From positions 1 through 64,000 of the forward strand of contig USBZ01000003.1 in the NCBI GenBank assembly GCA_900553065.1: a stretch of DNA of 64,000 nt. Reading direction: 5' to 3'. A program made the translations under genes and the position numbers. Below, piece by piece: positions 42,697-53,499 of this stretch (positions are counted from its first letter, which is position 1; each line of letters starts with the position of its first letter). This DNA is from an uncultured Desulfovibrio sp. (GTDB taxonomy: Bacteria; Desulfobacterota; Desulfovibrionia; Desulfovibrionales; Desulfovibrionaceae). The notes below the pieces were generated by a model. That model saw only the letters and a program-made list of their open reading frames with translations. It made no database searches and was not told where the DNA came from.

Positions 42697-42823
42697 TCTT
42701 CGTCTCGGCGTTTTCTGCTTCCGAAACGCCGCCATCCGCGAGGCCCGCGCTTCCCAAGGCGCGGAAAAGAGGCAGAACGCTTCGCCCGCGCGGAAAACTT
42801 GTCTATTTCAGGAGATGTCATAC

Positions 42824-43906
<1,083 letters not shown>

Positions 43907-44066
43907 TTTCAGGTCATGCCGCAGGGCCGCCTCCGGGCGGCTCTGCCGTTACCTGAAAAGACGATACGGCGGCCGGATCCGGCCGCTCTGAACGCAAAAA
44001 GGACCGGGGGAAGAGCTTTCTTTTCCCGTGTTTGCAGAAGGCCTTCCGGCCTCATCGGGAGAATGT

Positions 44067-46721
44067 ATGCTCACTGCCAAGGAAATACGTCGAAAATTTC
44101 TGGAATTCTTTGAAAAGAACGGCCATGCCGTGGTTCCTTCCTCCTCTCTGGTGCCCAAGGACGACCCCACGCTGCTCTTCACCAACGCCGGCATGGTGCA
44201 GTTCAAGAAGCTCTATCTCGGTCAGGAACACCGTTCCTACCGCTGCGCGGCCACCTCGCAGAAGTGCCTGCGCGTTTCCGGCAAGCACAACGACCTTGAA
44301 AACGTCGGTCGTACCGCCCGCCATCACACCTTCTTTGAAATGCTGGGCAACTTCTCCTTTGCCTACTACTTCAAGCGCGAGGCCATAACCTTTGCGTGGA
44401 CGTTCGTCACCGAAGAGCTGCACCTGCCCAAGGAAAAGCTTTACGTCACCGTGTACGAGAACGACGACGAAGCCTACAATCTGTGGCAGGAAATCGCGGG
44501 CATGCCCGCCGATCACATCACCCGCATGGGCGAGAAGGACAACTTCTGGACCATGGGCGACACCGGTCCCTGCGGCCCCTGCTCGGAAATCTACATCGAC
44601 CAGGGCGAAGACATGGCCTGCGGCCCGGACTGCGGCATCGGCAAGTGCGACTGCGACCGCTTCCTTGAAATCTGGAACCTCGTGTTCACGCAGTACGATC
44701 AGAAGGAACCCGGCGTGCGCGTGCCGCTCGAGCATCCCAACATCGATACCGGCATGGGCCTCGAACGCATCGCGGCCGTGTGCCAGGGCAAGCGCTCCAA
44801 CTTCGACTGCGACCTCTTCCAGGACATCATCCAGTACGCGGCCTCCATCGCTGGCGTGACCTACAGCTTCTCCGCTCCCGACACGAACGACGTGGATACC
44901 GCTCTGCGCGTCATTGCCGACCACAGCCGCGCCGCCGCCTTCATGATCGCCGACGGCATTCTGCCTTCCAACGAAGGCCGCGGCTATGTGCTGCGCCGCC
45001 TCATCCGCCGCGCTCTGCGTTTCGGTACGCTCATGGGCCTGCACGAAGCCTTCCTCTACAAGACCGTGGGCAAGGTTGTGGAAGTCATGGGCGACGATTA
45101 TCCCGAACTTCGCGAACACGCCGAATTCCTTTCCCGCGTGGTCTTCGAGGAAGAAAACCGCTTCCGCGTGACCCTCGACAAGGGCCTTGCCCTGCTCGAC
45201 AGCGAACTGGCTTCCCTTGCCGCCGAAGGCAGGACCGTCATTCCCGGCGAAGTGGCCTTCCGTCTGAACGACACCTACGGCTTCCCGCTCGACATCGTGT
45301 CCGACGTGGCCTACAAGCGCGGCTTCACCGTGGATGAGGAAGGCTTTGCCGAAAAGATGCAGGAACAGCGAGCCCGCGCCCGCGCGGCCTGGAAGGGCTC
45401 CGGCGAAAAGGACCTCGCCGCCCGTTTCCGCGGCCTGCTCGAAGAAGGCATGCAGTCGGAATTCGTGGGCTATGACCGCCTGAAGGCCGAAAGCCGCATC
45501 GTGGCCCTGCTCGATGAGGACGCCCTCACCGTGGAGAGCCTGGAAGCCGGAGCGAAGGGCTACATCGTGACGCTTCAGACGCCTTTCTACGGCGCGTCCG
45601 GCGGCCAGAGCGGCGACACCGGCATCATCGCCACCGAAGAAGGCAAGGCCCGCGTGACCGATACCCTGAAGCCCATGCCCACGCTGACCGTGGAGCAGAT
45701 CGAAGTGACCGAAGGCATCATCCGCGCCGAGCAGGAAGCGGTCATGGAAGTGACCGAAGGCGACCGCATGGCTGCGGCCCGCAACCACTCCTGCACGCAT
45801 CTTCTTCAGGCCGCCCTGCGCAAGGTGCTCGGCAGCCATGTGCATCAGGCCGGCTCCTCCGTGGGGCCCGACCATCTGCGCTTCGACTTCACTCACATCA
45901 CGGCCATGACGCCCGAAGAAATCGCCGCCGTGGAACGCGAGGTGAACGCCATGATCATGGCCGACTACCCCGTGACCACCCGTGAAATGAGCCATGACGA
46001 CGCCGTGAAGTCCGGCGCCATGGCCCTGTTCAACGAAAAGTACGGCGACAAGGTTCGCGTGGTCAGCATGGGCGCCGAGGGCGTCGATCCCTGCTCCATG
46101 GAACTGTGCGGCGGCACCCATCTTTCCCGCACCGGTCAGGCGGGCAGCTTCGTCATTCTTTCCGAAGGCGGCGTTGCCGCGGGCGTGCGCCGCATCGAAG
46201 CGGCCACCGGCTGGAACGCCTACAACGTCATGGCGGAACGCCGTGCGGAACTCAACGCCATAGGTGCTCTGCTCAAGGTGCGCTCCTCCGACTTCGCGTC
46301 CCGCGTGGACGCCATGCAGAAGGAAATCAAGGCCCTGCACAAGGAACTCGACAAGGCTCAGGCCGCAGGCCGGGGCGACGTCATGTCCGCCGTGCAGGAA
46401 GTTGCCGGCGTGAAGCTGCTGGCCGTGAAGGCCGGCGCCATGAACGTGAAGGCGCTGCGCGAAATGATGGACGATGTGCGCTCCAAGATGCCTTCCGGCG
46501 TGGCCTGCCTTGTGGCGGAAGATGGCGGCAAGGTGCAGATGATCCTCTATGTCTCCAAGGATCTGCATGACCGCTTCACCGCTCCCGTGCTCATCCGCGA
46601 CGTGGCTGCGGCCATCGGCGGTTCCGGCGGCGGTCGTCCCGATCAGGCTCAGGCCGGCGGCAGCAACGCCGCAGGCATTGACGAAGCCTTCGCCATTCTG
46701 AAGGCCAGGATCGCCGGATAG
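44067..46721 (+). CDS. alaS: Alanyl-tRNA synthetase
   Basis: AlaS charges tRNA-Ala and edits mischarged Ser and Gly. The 884-residue protein has the catalytic class II core ([45 protein letters not shown]), the editing domain with zinc ligands NHSCTHLL and CGGTHL, and a C-terminal C-Ala domain ending in [14 protein letters not shown]. The length is normal. ATG 44067 is preferred, with CGGGAG upstream, over a longer upstream frame. It follows recA, as in many bacteria. Confidence 0.98.
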   Translation: MLTAKEIRRKFLEFFEKNGHAVVPSSSLVPKDDPTLLFTNAGMVQFKKLYLGQEHRSYRCAATSQKCLRVSGKHNDLENVGRTARHHTFFEMLGNFSFAYYFKREAITFAWTFVTEELHLPKEKLYVTVYENDDEAYNLWQEIAGMPADHITRMGEKDNFWTMGDTGPCGPCSEIYIDQGEDMACGPDCGIGKCDCDRFLEIWNLVFTQYDQKEPGVRVPLEHPNIDTGMGLERIAAVCQGKRSNFDCDLFQDIIQYAASIAGVTYSFSAPDTNDVDTALRVIADHSRAAAFMIADGILPSNEGRGYVLRRLIRRALRFGTLMGLHEAFLYKTVGKVVEVMGDDYPELREHAEFLSRVVFEEENRFRVTLDKGLALLDSELASLAAEGRTVIPGEVAFRLNDTYGFPLDIVSDVAYKRGFTVDEEGFAEKMQEQRARARAAWKGSGEKDLAARFRGLLEEGMQSEFVGYDRLKAESRIVALLDEDALTVESLEAGAKGYIVTLQTPFYGASGGQSGDTGIIATEEGKARVTDTLKPMPTLTVEQIEVTEGIIRAEQEAVMEVTEGDRMAAARNHSCTHLLQAALRKVLGSHVHQAGSSVGPDHLRFDFTHITAMTPEEIAAVEREVNAMIMADYPVTTREMSHDDAVKSGAMALFNEKYGDKVRVVSMGAEGVDPCSMELCGGTHLSRTGQAGSFVILSEGGVAAGVRRIEAATGWNAYNVMAERRAELNAIGALLKVRSSDFASRVDAMQKEIKALHKELDKAQAAGRGDVMSAVQEVAGVKLLAVKAGAMNVKALREMMDDVRSKMPSGVACLVAEDGGKVQMILYVSKDLHDRFTAPVLIRDVAAAIGGSGGGRPDQAQAGGSNAAGIDEAFAILKARIAG

Positions 46722-46732
46722 TCTGTTTTCGA

Positions 46733-46798
46733 GGCGTCCGTTCCTTCGGGGAGCTCGGGGAGCGGACGCCGTTCCTGACGGACCGTCTTTGTTTTTTT
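46733..46798 (+). terminator. Terminator region of alaS
   Basis: GGCGTCCG (46733-46740) pairs with CGGACGCC (46763-46770), and the segment ends with TCTTTGTTTTTTT. Confidence 0.6.
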
Positions 46799-46896
46799 GC
46801 GATGCGGGGAAGAGAGCCGTTACGGGGCTTTCCTCTCCGCATCGTTGTTTTTATGCCGGTTGCCGGAGAGGGATCCGACCCGGAACAGGAGGAACC

Positions 46897-47850
46897 ATGC
46901 CTGAACTGCCTGAAGTGGAAACCGTGGCGCGCACTCTAGCGCCGCAGATATGCGGAAAGCGCATCCTTGGGGCGGACGTGCGCGATGCCGGAGCCTGGCA
47001 GGGACTGACCGCGGCGGACTGCCTTGCCGGGCAGCGTTTTTTCGTGGCGGGAACGGGCAGACGGGGCAAACTCCTGCTTTTGTATCTTTCATCTTCTCCG
47101 GCAGGAGTGCGGGCCGCTGATCCGGAGCGGGAGATTCCCGCGCCGAAAGCCTCGGCGGACTGGCCGCTTTATTACGACGGCGAGAGCGTGCGTCGCCCTC
47201 TGCCTCCGCTTTGCGGAAAAGCTCCGGAGGACGTGACGGCGCTGGCCTTTCATCTGCGCATGACGGGACGGCTCTTCGTGCATCCTCAAGGCACGGAGCC
47301 GGGAAAGCATACGAGGGTCGTGTTTTCGCTGGATGACGGCAGCAGCCTGTTTTTTGACGATGTGCGCCGGTTCGGGCAGGTGAGGGCGCTGTGCGGGCGA
47401 GAGCTTGAAACGTGGTCGTTCTGGCGGAAGCTGGGGTCGGACCCATTGGAGATGACGGACGAAGCGTTTTCCGCTCGCCTTCTGTCCGGGGCGGCGGTCA
47501 AGTCGCTTCTGCTCAATCAGTCCGTGGTGTCGGGAATCGGCAACATCTATGCCGACGAGAGCCTGTTTCGGGCGGGCATCCGGCCGGACGTTCCGGGGCG
47601 TTCGCTTTCGGAAGAGCAGCGCTGTCGCCTTCACCGGGCGCTGGTGGAAGTCCTTCTGGAATCCGTGCGCGAGTGCGGCAGCTCCATCCGGGACTACCGC
47701 ACGGCCCGCGGGGATGTGGGCGCGTTTCAGAATTCTTTTCGCGTGTACGGCAGAGCCGGAGAAACGTGCACGGTCTGCGGCGGCAGGCTGACCTCGGCCC
47801 GTGTGGCAGGTCGGAGCACGGTCTGGTGCCCGCGCTGTCAGAAGGGATGA
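46897..47850 (+). CDS. mutM: Formamidopyrimidine-DNA glycosylase MutM
   Basis: MutM (Fpg) removes 8-oxoguanine and formamidopyrimidine from DNA. The 317-residue protein starts with the catalytic MPELPEVET (Pro2, Glu3), contains FHLRMTGRL with the conserved Lys/His region, NIYADESLF, the H2TH region, and a C-terminal zinc finger of four Cys (CTVCGG and WCPRC). ATG 46897 has AGGAGG upstream, so the longer upstream frame is rejected. The protein is ~40 residues longer than E. coli MutM through an insertion at about residues 65-95. It appears to be its own transcription unit. Confidence 0.97.
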   Translation: MPELPEVETVARTLAPQICGKRILGADVRDAGAWQGLTAADCLAGQRFFVAGTGRRGKLLLLYLSSSPAGVRAADPEREIPAPKASADWPLYYDGESVRRPLPPLCGKAPEDVTALAFHLRMTGRLFVHPQGTEPGKHTRVVFSLDDGSSLFFDDVRRFGQVRALCGRELETWSFWRKLGSDPLEMTDEAFSARLLSGAAVKSLLLNQSVVSGIGNIYADESLFRAGIRPDVPGRSLSEEQRCRLHRALVEVLLESVRECGSSIRDYRTARGDVGAFQNSFRVYGRAGETCTVCGGRLTSARVAGRSTVWCPRCQKG

Positions 47851-47929
47851 GCGTGGGCGAACGCACCGCAGAGTTCAGGCTCGGTCGGGCCCTTCGCCTG
47901 AGGAGGGGAAGCTCTCCGGGCGTTCGGCG

Positions 47930-48256
47930 TCAGGCCAGAGGGCGGAACTGATGAACGGTGGCCCGGCGTTCGGAACGGGGCTTTTCCCTGTCGTCTGCCG
48001 TGGCGGCGCGGAAGCGGGGAGCCGAGAACTGGTCGGAACCACGCCGAAGAGCCTCGCGTTCTTCCAGCTTCGTGTTGAAGAGCTGATTCTTGCTGCGCAC
48101 CGCCTGAATGAGCGAAAGTACGATGGCGGCTTCCTCCCAGGACTCGGAGGCGTCGAAGTCCTGCACGCGCTGCAGGTACTTGTTCCACAGAGCCATGAGA
48201 GAGGCTTCGTCCATAGCGTTGAGCTGGTGGGCCATCTTGAGCAGCATTTTTTCCAT
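47930..48256 (-). CDS. Small conserved helical protein of unknown function
   Basis: The 108-residue product is mostly helical and charged, with a basic, disordered-looking C-terminus. It starts MEKMLLKMAHQLNAMDEASLM, and GGGAG precedes ATG 48256. I do not recognise a family. It is convergent with mutM and divergent from the AICAR transformylase gene, so it is probably monocistronic. The likely cytosolic location and a possible protein-binding role are inferred only from composition. Confidence 0.6.
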   Translation of the reverse strand: MEKMLLKMAHQLNAMDEASLMALWNKYLQRVQDFDASESWEEAAIVLSLIQAVRSKNQLFNTKLEEREALRRGSDQFSAPRFRAATADDREKPRSERRATVHQFRPLA

Positions 48257-48359
48257 GTCATTCTCCCTGATTGAGCTGGCTTCGCTTATACCCTGCAAGT
48301 GCGGCCCGGGCAAATGAATTCTCGGGCCTTTTCCCGCCGGGACCCCGGAAACCGCCAAT

Positions 48360-48388
48360 TTGCCCGTGCACGATTTTTGTGCTATAAA
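48360..48388 (+). promoter_or_regulatory. Strong sigma-70 promoter of the AICAR transformylase gene
   Basis: TTGCCC (48360-48365) and TATAAA (48383-48388) are exactly 17 bases apart. The leader before ATG 48496 is ~100 bases. I looked for a purine or ZTP riboswitch pattern and did not find one. Confidence 0.65.
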
Positions 48389-48495
48389 AACAGACTTCCC
48401 GAGGACGGGCGCCGACAGGCGTCGCTATGTCCGTTGCACGGCAGGCAGACCGGCACGGATGGTCCCGAACATCTTTTCGCCGATGCGGAGTTGAC

Positions 48496-49770
48496 ATGAG
48501 CGAGCTGAAAGATATGTACCGCACCATTGTTGCGGACGGTTTTCCTGATACCATGACCATCACGCTGGGAGACAGCGTGCTTACCTATCACAAGCGTACC
48601 TGGGACATGGGCGGTGAAGTGCGCGGCCTGCGCTACGGTGAAAACCCCGATCAGCCCGCGGCTCTCTACGAATTCGTGGAAGGCGAGAACAAGGTGGCGA
48701 ACCTGAAGTGGCGTTCCCCGAAGCAGGGCATCGTTTCCGCGCTGACCGAAGAGCAGATGGTGCAGTCCGGCAAGCATCCGGGCAAGACCAACCTCACCGA
48801 CGTGGACAACGCCTGCAACATTCTTCAGTACCTCACGAAGAAGCCTGCCGCCGCCATTTTGAAGCACAACAACCCCTGCGGCGCGGCCTGGGCCGACACG
48901 CTGTTCGACGCCCTGAACAACGCCTTCTGGTGCGACCGCATCGCCGCTTTCGGCGGCGCGGTGGTGGTGAACCGTCCGCTGGACATGAAGTGCGCCGAAC
49001 TCATCGCTTCCCAGTATTTTGAAGTGGTTGCTGCTCCTTCCTTTGAAGAGGGCGTGGTGGACGTGCTCAAGAGCCGCAAGAATCTGCGCATCTTCGAGCT
49101 TCCCGGCCTTGCGCATCTGGAAGACCTTTGCGGCATTCCCATGCTCGACTTCAAGAGCCTGACCGACGGCGGCATCGTGATGCAGAAGTCCTTCGTGAAC
49201 CGCATCACCTCCGAAGAAGACTTCATTCCCGCCACCGGCGCCAAGAAGGACGGCACCGTGTTCACCGCCCGCAAGCCCACGGAAAAGGAAGCTGAAGATC
49301 TGCTCTTCGCCTGGGCCGTGGAATCCGGCGTGACCTCCAACTCCGTCATCTTTGCCCGCGACGGCGCCACGGTGGCCATCGGCACCGGCGAACAGGATCG
49401 CGTGGGCTGCGCGGAACTGGCCATTCACAAGGCCTACACCAAGTATGCCGACGTGCTTTCCTTCAAGCGCACCGGTCTTTCCCTGTACGAACTGCAGCAG
49501 AAGGCTCTCTCCGACGCCGAAGCTGCCGCCACGCTGGAAGAAATCAACCGTGAAACACGGGAAAACAAGGGCGGCCTCATCGGTTCCGTGGTGGTGTCCG
49601 ACGGCTTCTTCCCCTTCCGCGACGGCGTGGACGTGGTCATGGCTCAGGGCGTGACGGCCATTGCCCATCCCGGCGGCTCCATCCGCGACTGGGAAGTGGT
49701 GCAGGCCTGCAACGAGCACGAACCTCAGGTCGCCATGGTCTACACGGGCCAGCGTTCCTTCAAGCATTGA
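48496..49770 (+). CDS. Stand-alone AICAR transformylase (PurH C-terminal domain)
   Basis: The enzyme formylates AICAR to FAICAR in purine synthesis. The 424-residue protein matches only the C-terminal transformylase half of PurH: LRYGENPDQPAALYE, ILKHNNPCGAA with the catalytic Lys-His pair, FGGAVVVN, the GQQDRVGC-like segment GTGEQDRVGCAEL, and FPFRDGVDV...GVTAIAHPGGS. The N-terminal MGS/IMP cyclohydrolase domain is absent. ATG 48496 has GGAG upstream. Split forms are known in Desulfovibrionaceae; a separate IMP cyclohydrolase must exist elsewhere. Confidence 0.92.
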   Translation: MSELKDMYRTIVADGFPDTMTITLGDSVLTYHKRTWDMGGEVRGLRYGENPDQPAALYEFVEGENKVANLKWRSPKQGIVSALTEEQMVQSGKHPGKTNLTDVDNACNILQYLTKKPAAAILKHNNPCGAAWADTLFDALNNAFWCDRIAAFGGAVVVNRPLDMKCAELIASQYFEVVAAPSFEEGVVDVLKSRKNLRIFELPGLAHLEDLCGIPMLDFKSLTDGGIVMQKSFVNRITSEEDFIPATGAKKDGTVFTARKPTEKEAEDLLFAWAVESGVTSNSVIFARDGATVAIGTGEQDRVGCAELAIHKAYTKYADVLSFKRTGLSLYELQQKALSDAEAAATLEEINRETRENKGGLIGSVVVSDGFFPFRDGVDVVMAQGVTAIAHPGGSIRDWEVVQACNEHEPQVAMVYTGQRSFKH

Positions 49771-49778
49771 TCGTGAGA

Positions 49779-49807
49779 AATGCCGGGAAGAGTTTCTTCC
49801 CGGCATT
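49779..49807 (+). terminator. Hairpin terminator after the AICAR transformylase gene
   Basis: A perfect 13-bp stem (AATGCCGGGAAGA/TCTTCCCGGCATT) with a 3-base loop. Only CTCTCT follows, so the T-run is weak. Confidence 0.65.
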
Positions 49808-49965
49808 CTCTCTGCTGCGTCGCGATTCCTCTTCGGAGAAACGCGACCGTATTTTCTTCCGTGCCCGTCATCCTTTCTTCCGGTTTTCCGGCTCCGGGCT
49901 CCCGGCGGCCGGGCGGCACGGCTTCTTGTTTTTCGGCATCTTCTCTGACACTTCAGGAAAAAGAC

Positions 49966-52062
49966 ATGGCATCGCATATCGTTCAGAATCCCGGCGCGGG
50001 CTGTATTGTGGAATTCATGCAGGGCAATGAGGCCCAGATCGCGTGGGTGATGGAGGAACAGAAGGGCAAGCTGCGTCTTTTCCTGCCGAATCGCAGGGAA
50101 ACCACGCTTTCTCCCTCGCGCATTCTTCCCTGGTCCGGGCCTTCCTATGCCGCCTCCCAGAGCAAGGACTCCATTGTGGACATCCTGAACCGGCACCGGG
50201 AAAGACGCGAGCGGCTGGCCTCCGAAGTCGCGCCCGTGGAGCTGTGGGAAATGGCTCAGGGCGAAATGGACAAGGCTCCTGCCGAATGGTTTGCCGAACT
50301 CGGCTATACGAATCCCGATGCCGATACCGTGGCGGCCTGCGGTCGCGCGCTTCTGCAGTGCAAGACGCATTTCCGCTTCCAGCCTCCGGAATTTGAAATT
50401 TATGACGAAGCCACGGTGGAATCCCGCCGTCAGGCGGAAGAGGCTGCGCGGGTGCGCGAGGCCATGGTCTGCGGCGGCGCGGACTGGTTCCGTCGCCTCT
50501 GGGATGCCCGCATCGGCCGTCAGCCTGCGCCGTCTCTGTCCACGGCGCCGGACGAAGCCGTGTGCCGCAGGCTGGAGCACATGCTCCGCGCTCGCATGAT
50601 CGATCCTGAAACCGTGGAGGACGAGGCCCTGTGGAAGCAGGTGACCAAGGGCCTGCCGGATGATCCGCATCTTGCGCTGCTTCTGGCCATGACCTGGGGC
50701 CTGGTGCCGGAGCACTACAACTACTGGCTCGACAGGGCGGACTATGAGGCCGGAACCGCGTGGGAAGAGCCTCTTTCCGAAGAAACGCAGGCGCTTGTTT
50801 CCGCCGTTTCCGCGCAGGAAGGCATGCCCGCGCCGGAAGATACTGCCTTCATCAGCATCGACAGCGCCACCACCCGCGACATCGACGACGCCTTCCGCAT
50901 TGCAGCCGCCTCCGACGGAGGATGGGATGTGGAAGTGGCTCTGGCCTGTCCGGCCTGGTTCTGGAATTTCGACAGCGCACTCGGTCGGGCGGTGTTCCAC
51001 CGTGCCACGAGCATCTATCTGCCGGAAGGCAACTGCCACATGATGCCCGAGGCTCTGGGCGAGGGCGCGTTCAGCCTTTTTGAAGGTGTGGCGCGGCCTG
51101 CGCTCATCGTGGGCGTGCATGTGGATCCGGACGGCACGCTTTCGGAAGGCTCCTTCCGCGCATCCACCGTGAAGATCGCGAAGAATCTGAACTATCCCGA
51201 CTGCGAAGCCGCACTGGACGGTGCGGACAATCCCGCGACGCCTTTTGTGGAGTCGTTGCGCCTTGCCGTCGACATGAGCGCCAAAAGACTCGACTACCGC
51301 GTGGAGCACGGCGCCGTCATCATTGAGCGGCCCGAGATCGATTTTACGCTGGAAGGCGAGGGCGCGGACGTGACGGTGAAGCTGGAGGACGTGCCCGCGG
51401 CTCCGCGCGCACAGCTTCTGGTGGCCGAGCTCATGGTGGTGGCCAACGCCGCTCTGGCGGACTGGGCCGTGAAGAACGACGTGCCGCTTCTGTTCCGCAC
51501 GCAGGACGTGGCCGTTCCGAAGGAATATGCCGGCGTGTGGAGAAGCGCTCCCGACATTGCCCGCGTGGTGCGCATTCTGGTGGCCGCCTCTCTCGATGTG
51601 GTACCCCGTCCGCATGCAGGCATGGGCCTTTCCGCCTACAGCCCCGTCACCTCGCCTCTGCGCCGCTTCACCGATCTTGTGAACGAGGCCCAGCTTCTTT
51701 CCGTGCTTTCCAGCGGCAAGCCCCGCTGGTCGCGCGAGGAGCTTTCCGACATGCTCATGCACCTTTCCATCCGTCTTGAGGCGGCGGGGCAGGTGCAGCG
51801 CTTCCGCCCCAGATACTGGAAGTATCTCTACATTCAGCAGCAGGCCCGCCTGCACGGCGATGAATGCTGCTGGAGAGCCGAGGTGGCAGAAGAGAACGAC
51901 ATGTGGGTGAGCGTGAGCCTGCCGGAAGTGCAGCTCGGTCTGCGCGGCAAGCGCACGCTGTTCGGCGAAAAAGTGTTCCCCGGGCAGGAGCTTCATGTCC
52001 GCCTGGGCAAGGTGAATCCGCTGAGAAGCGAAGCCGTGATCCTGGATGTCCGGGAATACTGA
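49966..52062 (+). CDS. RNase II/R-family exoribonuclease (RNB domain)
   Basis: The 698-residue protein has a C-terminal RNB catalytic domain with the Asp-rich signature DSATTRDIDDAF and the YSPVTSPLRRFTDLVNEAQL motif, and a short S1-like end. The N-terminal ~270 residues (a small beta domain at 1-60 and a helical region) differ from typical cold-shock domains of RNase R. ATG 49966 follows CAGGAAAAAGAC. RNB enzymes degrade RNA 3' to 5' in the cytosol. Relatives of this length occur in cyanobacteria and deltaproteobacteria. An M23 peptidase gene follows 78 bases later. Confidence 0.9.
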   Translation: MASHIVQNPGAGCIVEFMQGNEAQIAWVMEEQKGKLRLFLPNRRETTLSPSRILPWSGPSYAASQSKDSIVDILNRHRERRERLASEVAPVELWEMAQGEMDKAPAEWFAELGYTNPDADTVAACGRALLQCKTHFRFQPPEFEIYDEATVESRRQAEEAARVREAMVCGGADWFRRLWDARIGRQPAPSLSTAPDEAVCRRLEHMLRARMIDPETVEDEALWKQVTKGLPDDPHLALLLAMTWGLVPEHYNYWLDRADYEAGTAWEEPLSEETQALVSAVSAQEGMPAPEDTAFISIDSATTRDIDDAFRIAAASDGGWDVEVALACPAWFWNFDSALGRAVFHRATSIYLPEGNCHMMPEALGEGAFSLFEGVARPALIVGVHVDPDGTLSEGSFRASTVKIAKNLNYPDCEAALDGADNPATPFVESLRLAVDMSAKRLDYRVEHGAVIIERPEIDFTLEGEGADVTVKLEDVPAAPRAQLLVAELMVVANAALADWAVKNDVPLLFRTQDVAVPKEYAGVWRSAPDIARVVRILVAASLDVVPRPHAGMGLSAYSPVTSPLRRFTDLVNEAQLLSVLSSGKPRWSREELSDMLMHLSIRLEAAGQVQRFRPRYWKYLYIQQQARLHGDECCWRAEVAEENDMWVSVSLPEVQLGLRGKRTLFGEKVFPGQELHVRLGKVNPLRSEAVILDVREY

Positions 52063-52140
52063 GCCTTGTTGCGCGGCTTTGTGCTCTGGGGTATGATGGG
52101 GAAAATAAGAAAATTTTTCCGAACGTTCCAAGGAGAAAGA

Positions 52141-53199
52141 ATGTCGTCTTCGACCCGAACTTTCACTTCCCTGGTATCATGTTGCGCCCTGTTGACCTTT
52201 CTGGGCTTTTCTCAGACGGCCTGCGCGCCGAAACAGGATGTGCCGGTACCGGAAGAAGTGACCGAGTCGGATTCTGTGGAACTCGACATTGCGCTTGCCA
52301 TCTCCCGCGAACTGTATCTGGCCGCATCCTCTCCGGGCACGCTCGTCGGCAGCGATTCGCTGACGGTTTCGGAGCTGGAGGAGCACAGGTCCGTCTACGG
52401 CAACGATCTCGAGCTTAGCGACGATTCGCTTTCTCTCGCGCTGCCGAACGGTCTCCTTCAGCTGGAAGGCATGCCTGCCGGTTCCGGTGAGTGGAACATG
52501 GGCCCGGCTCCGGGCAGCGCCGAGGCGCTTGCTCTGGCGGAACTTCATACTAAGGAAGCCCTCTGCTCCGCAGGGGAAACCGTGTGCATCACCTCGCCTT
52601 ACGGGGTGAGGCGATCTTCCAGCCGTTCCCACAAGGGCATCGACATCCGTGCTCCTCTCGGATCTCCCATCATGGCGTTCCGCGGCGGCCTCGTGCAGCG
52701 CGCCCAGTATCATCGCACCTACGGCTACATGGTGGAAATCCAGCAGGATGACGGCATCGTCGCCCGTTATGCCCACATGAGTCAGATTCTTGTCCGCAAG
52801 GGCGACAGGGTGCAGCCGGGACTCATGATCGGCCGCGTAGGATCCACGGGCCGTTCCACCGGGCCGCATCTGCATTTCGAGCTTCTTCGCGACAACAGCC
52901 CCATGAATCCCATGGTCTATCTGCCTACGCCCAAGCAGGTGGTGACCAAGGGAACGGAGGCCGATGCCGCGGCAGCGCGGAAGGCGCTGGCCAAGTCCGG
53001 CCTCAGCTCAAAGAAAAAGACCGTGAAGAAGACCACGAGCACGAAGAAAACGGCGGTCAGCTCTTCAAGCAAGAAGACCTCGACCAAGACTGCAGCCAAA
53101 ACTTCTGCTTCAGGCAAGACCTCGAGCAAAAGCTCCACGACCAAAACGAGCAGCGCCACGGCAAAGAAAACGTCGAGCACGGCGTCGACGAAGAAGTAG
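52141..53199 (+). CDS. M23-family (LytM) peptidase lipoprotein with Lys/Ser/Thr tail
   Basis: The 352-residue protein has an export signal with Cys residues near the cleavage region (FSQTACAPK), suggesting a lipoprotein. An M23 domain covers about residues 140-265, with zinc ligands in SHKGIDIRA and GPHLHFELL; this is the LytM/NlpD type that cuts peptidoglycan cross-links or activates amidases. The final ~80 residues are a low-complexity Lys/Ser/Thr tail with many KKT and SSK units. ATG 52141 has AAGGAG upstream. The tail may bind teichoic or nucleic acid polymers or the glycan. A terminator follows. Confidence 0.9.
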   Translation: MSSSTRTFTSLVSCCALLTFLGFSQTACAPKQDVPVPEEVTESDSVELDIALAISRELYLAASSPGTLVGSDSLTVSELEEHRSVYGNDLELSDDSLSLALPNGLLQLEGMPAGSGEWNMGPAPGSAEALALAELHTKEALCSAGETVCITSPYGVRRSSSRSHKGIDIRAPLGSPIMAFRGGLVQRAQYHRTYGYMVEIQQDDGIVARYAHMSQILVRKGDRVQPGLMIGRVGSTGRSTGPHLHFELLRDNSPMNPMVYLPTPKQVVTKGTEADAAAARKALAKSGLSSKKKTVKKTTSTKKTAVSSSSKKTSTKTAAKTSASGKTSSKSSTTKTSSATAKKTSSTASTKK

Positions 53200-53277
53200 C
53201 ATGCAGCGCTGACCTTGCGGAGCCGCGTTTCATGCTCCAAGTCAGGGCTGCCGAGATACGTCTTATATCTGTTTGAA

Positions 53278-53323
53278 CAAGAAGCGCCCGTCGGAAAACA
53301 TTCTGACGGGCGCTTCTTGGTTT
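53278..53323 (+). terminator. Terminator of the M23 peptidase gene
   Basis: Perfect 14-bp arms (AAGAAGCGCCCGTC/GACGGGCGCTTCTT) at 53279-53318, followed by GGTTT. Confidence 0.8.
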
Positions 53324-53387
53324 CGGCGTTCTGCCTGCCCTTTGCGGCGTTTTTGCAGAAATCGCTGCCTGCGGAATCCGGATACAG

Positions 53388-53424
53388 AAAAGGCAGGACG
53401 ACTTCGGACAAGGGTCGTCCTGCC
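53388..53424 (-). terminator. Terminator of the amidohydrolase/TRAP operon
   Basis: GGCAGGACGAC (53392-53402) pairs with GTCGTCCTGCC (53414-53424); on the minus strand TTTT follows. It is 75 bases after the last gene of the operon. Confidence 0.75.
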
Positions 53425-53499
53425 GATATCCGGCTCCGGCTTTTTTCGCGGCCTGAGGAGTCAGACACGACCGCAGGAAAAAGACGGAGGGATTCCCGT

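Noticed and set aside
39836..42823. Very long open frame (about 1,000 codons) on the plus strand running in frame into recA
   Set aside because: It is antisense to ilvA and the PP-loop gene, which have clear protein motifs. The openness comes from codon bias; recA has its own ribosome site and start at 42824.
42623..42823. LexA box upstream of recA
   Set aside because: No convincing palindromic SOS box was found; only a promoter-like pair and a leader hairpin.
44052..46568. 838-codon minus-strand open frame inside alaS
   Set aside because: Antisense shadow of alaS with biased composition and no motif.
48389..48495. Possible purine or ZTP riboswitch in the AICAR transformylase leader
   Set aside because: I could not fit the conserved core bases of the purine, ZTP or PreQ1 families to the ~100-base leader.
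48382..52131. 1,249-codon minus-strand open frame
   Set aside because: It is antisense to the AICAR transformylase and RNB genes, shows His/Gly/Arg-rich composition typical of antisense frames, and has no recognisable domain.
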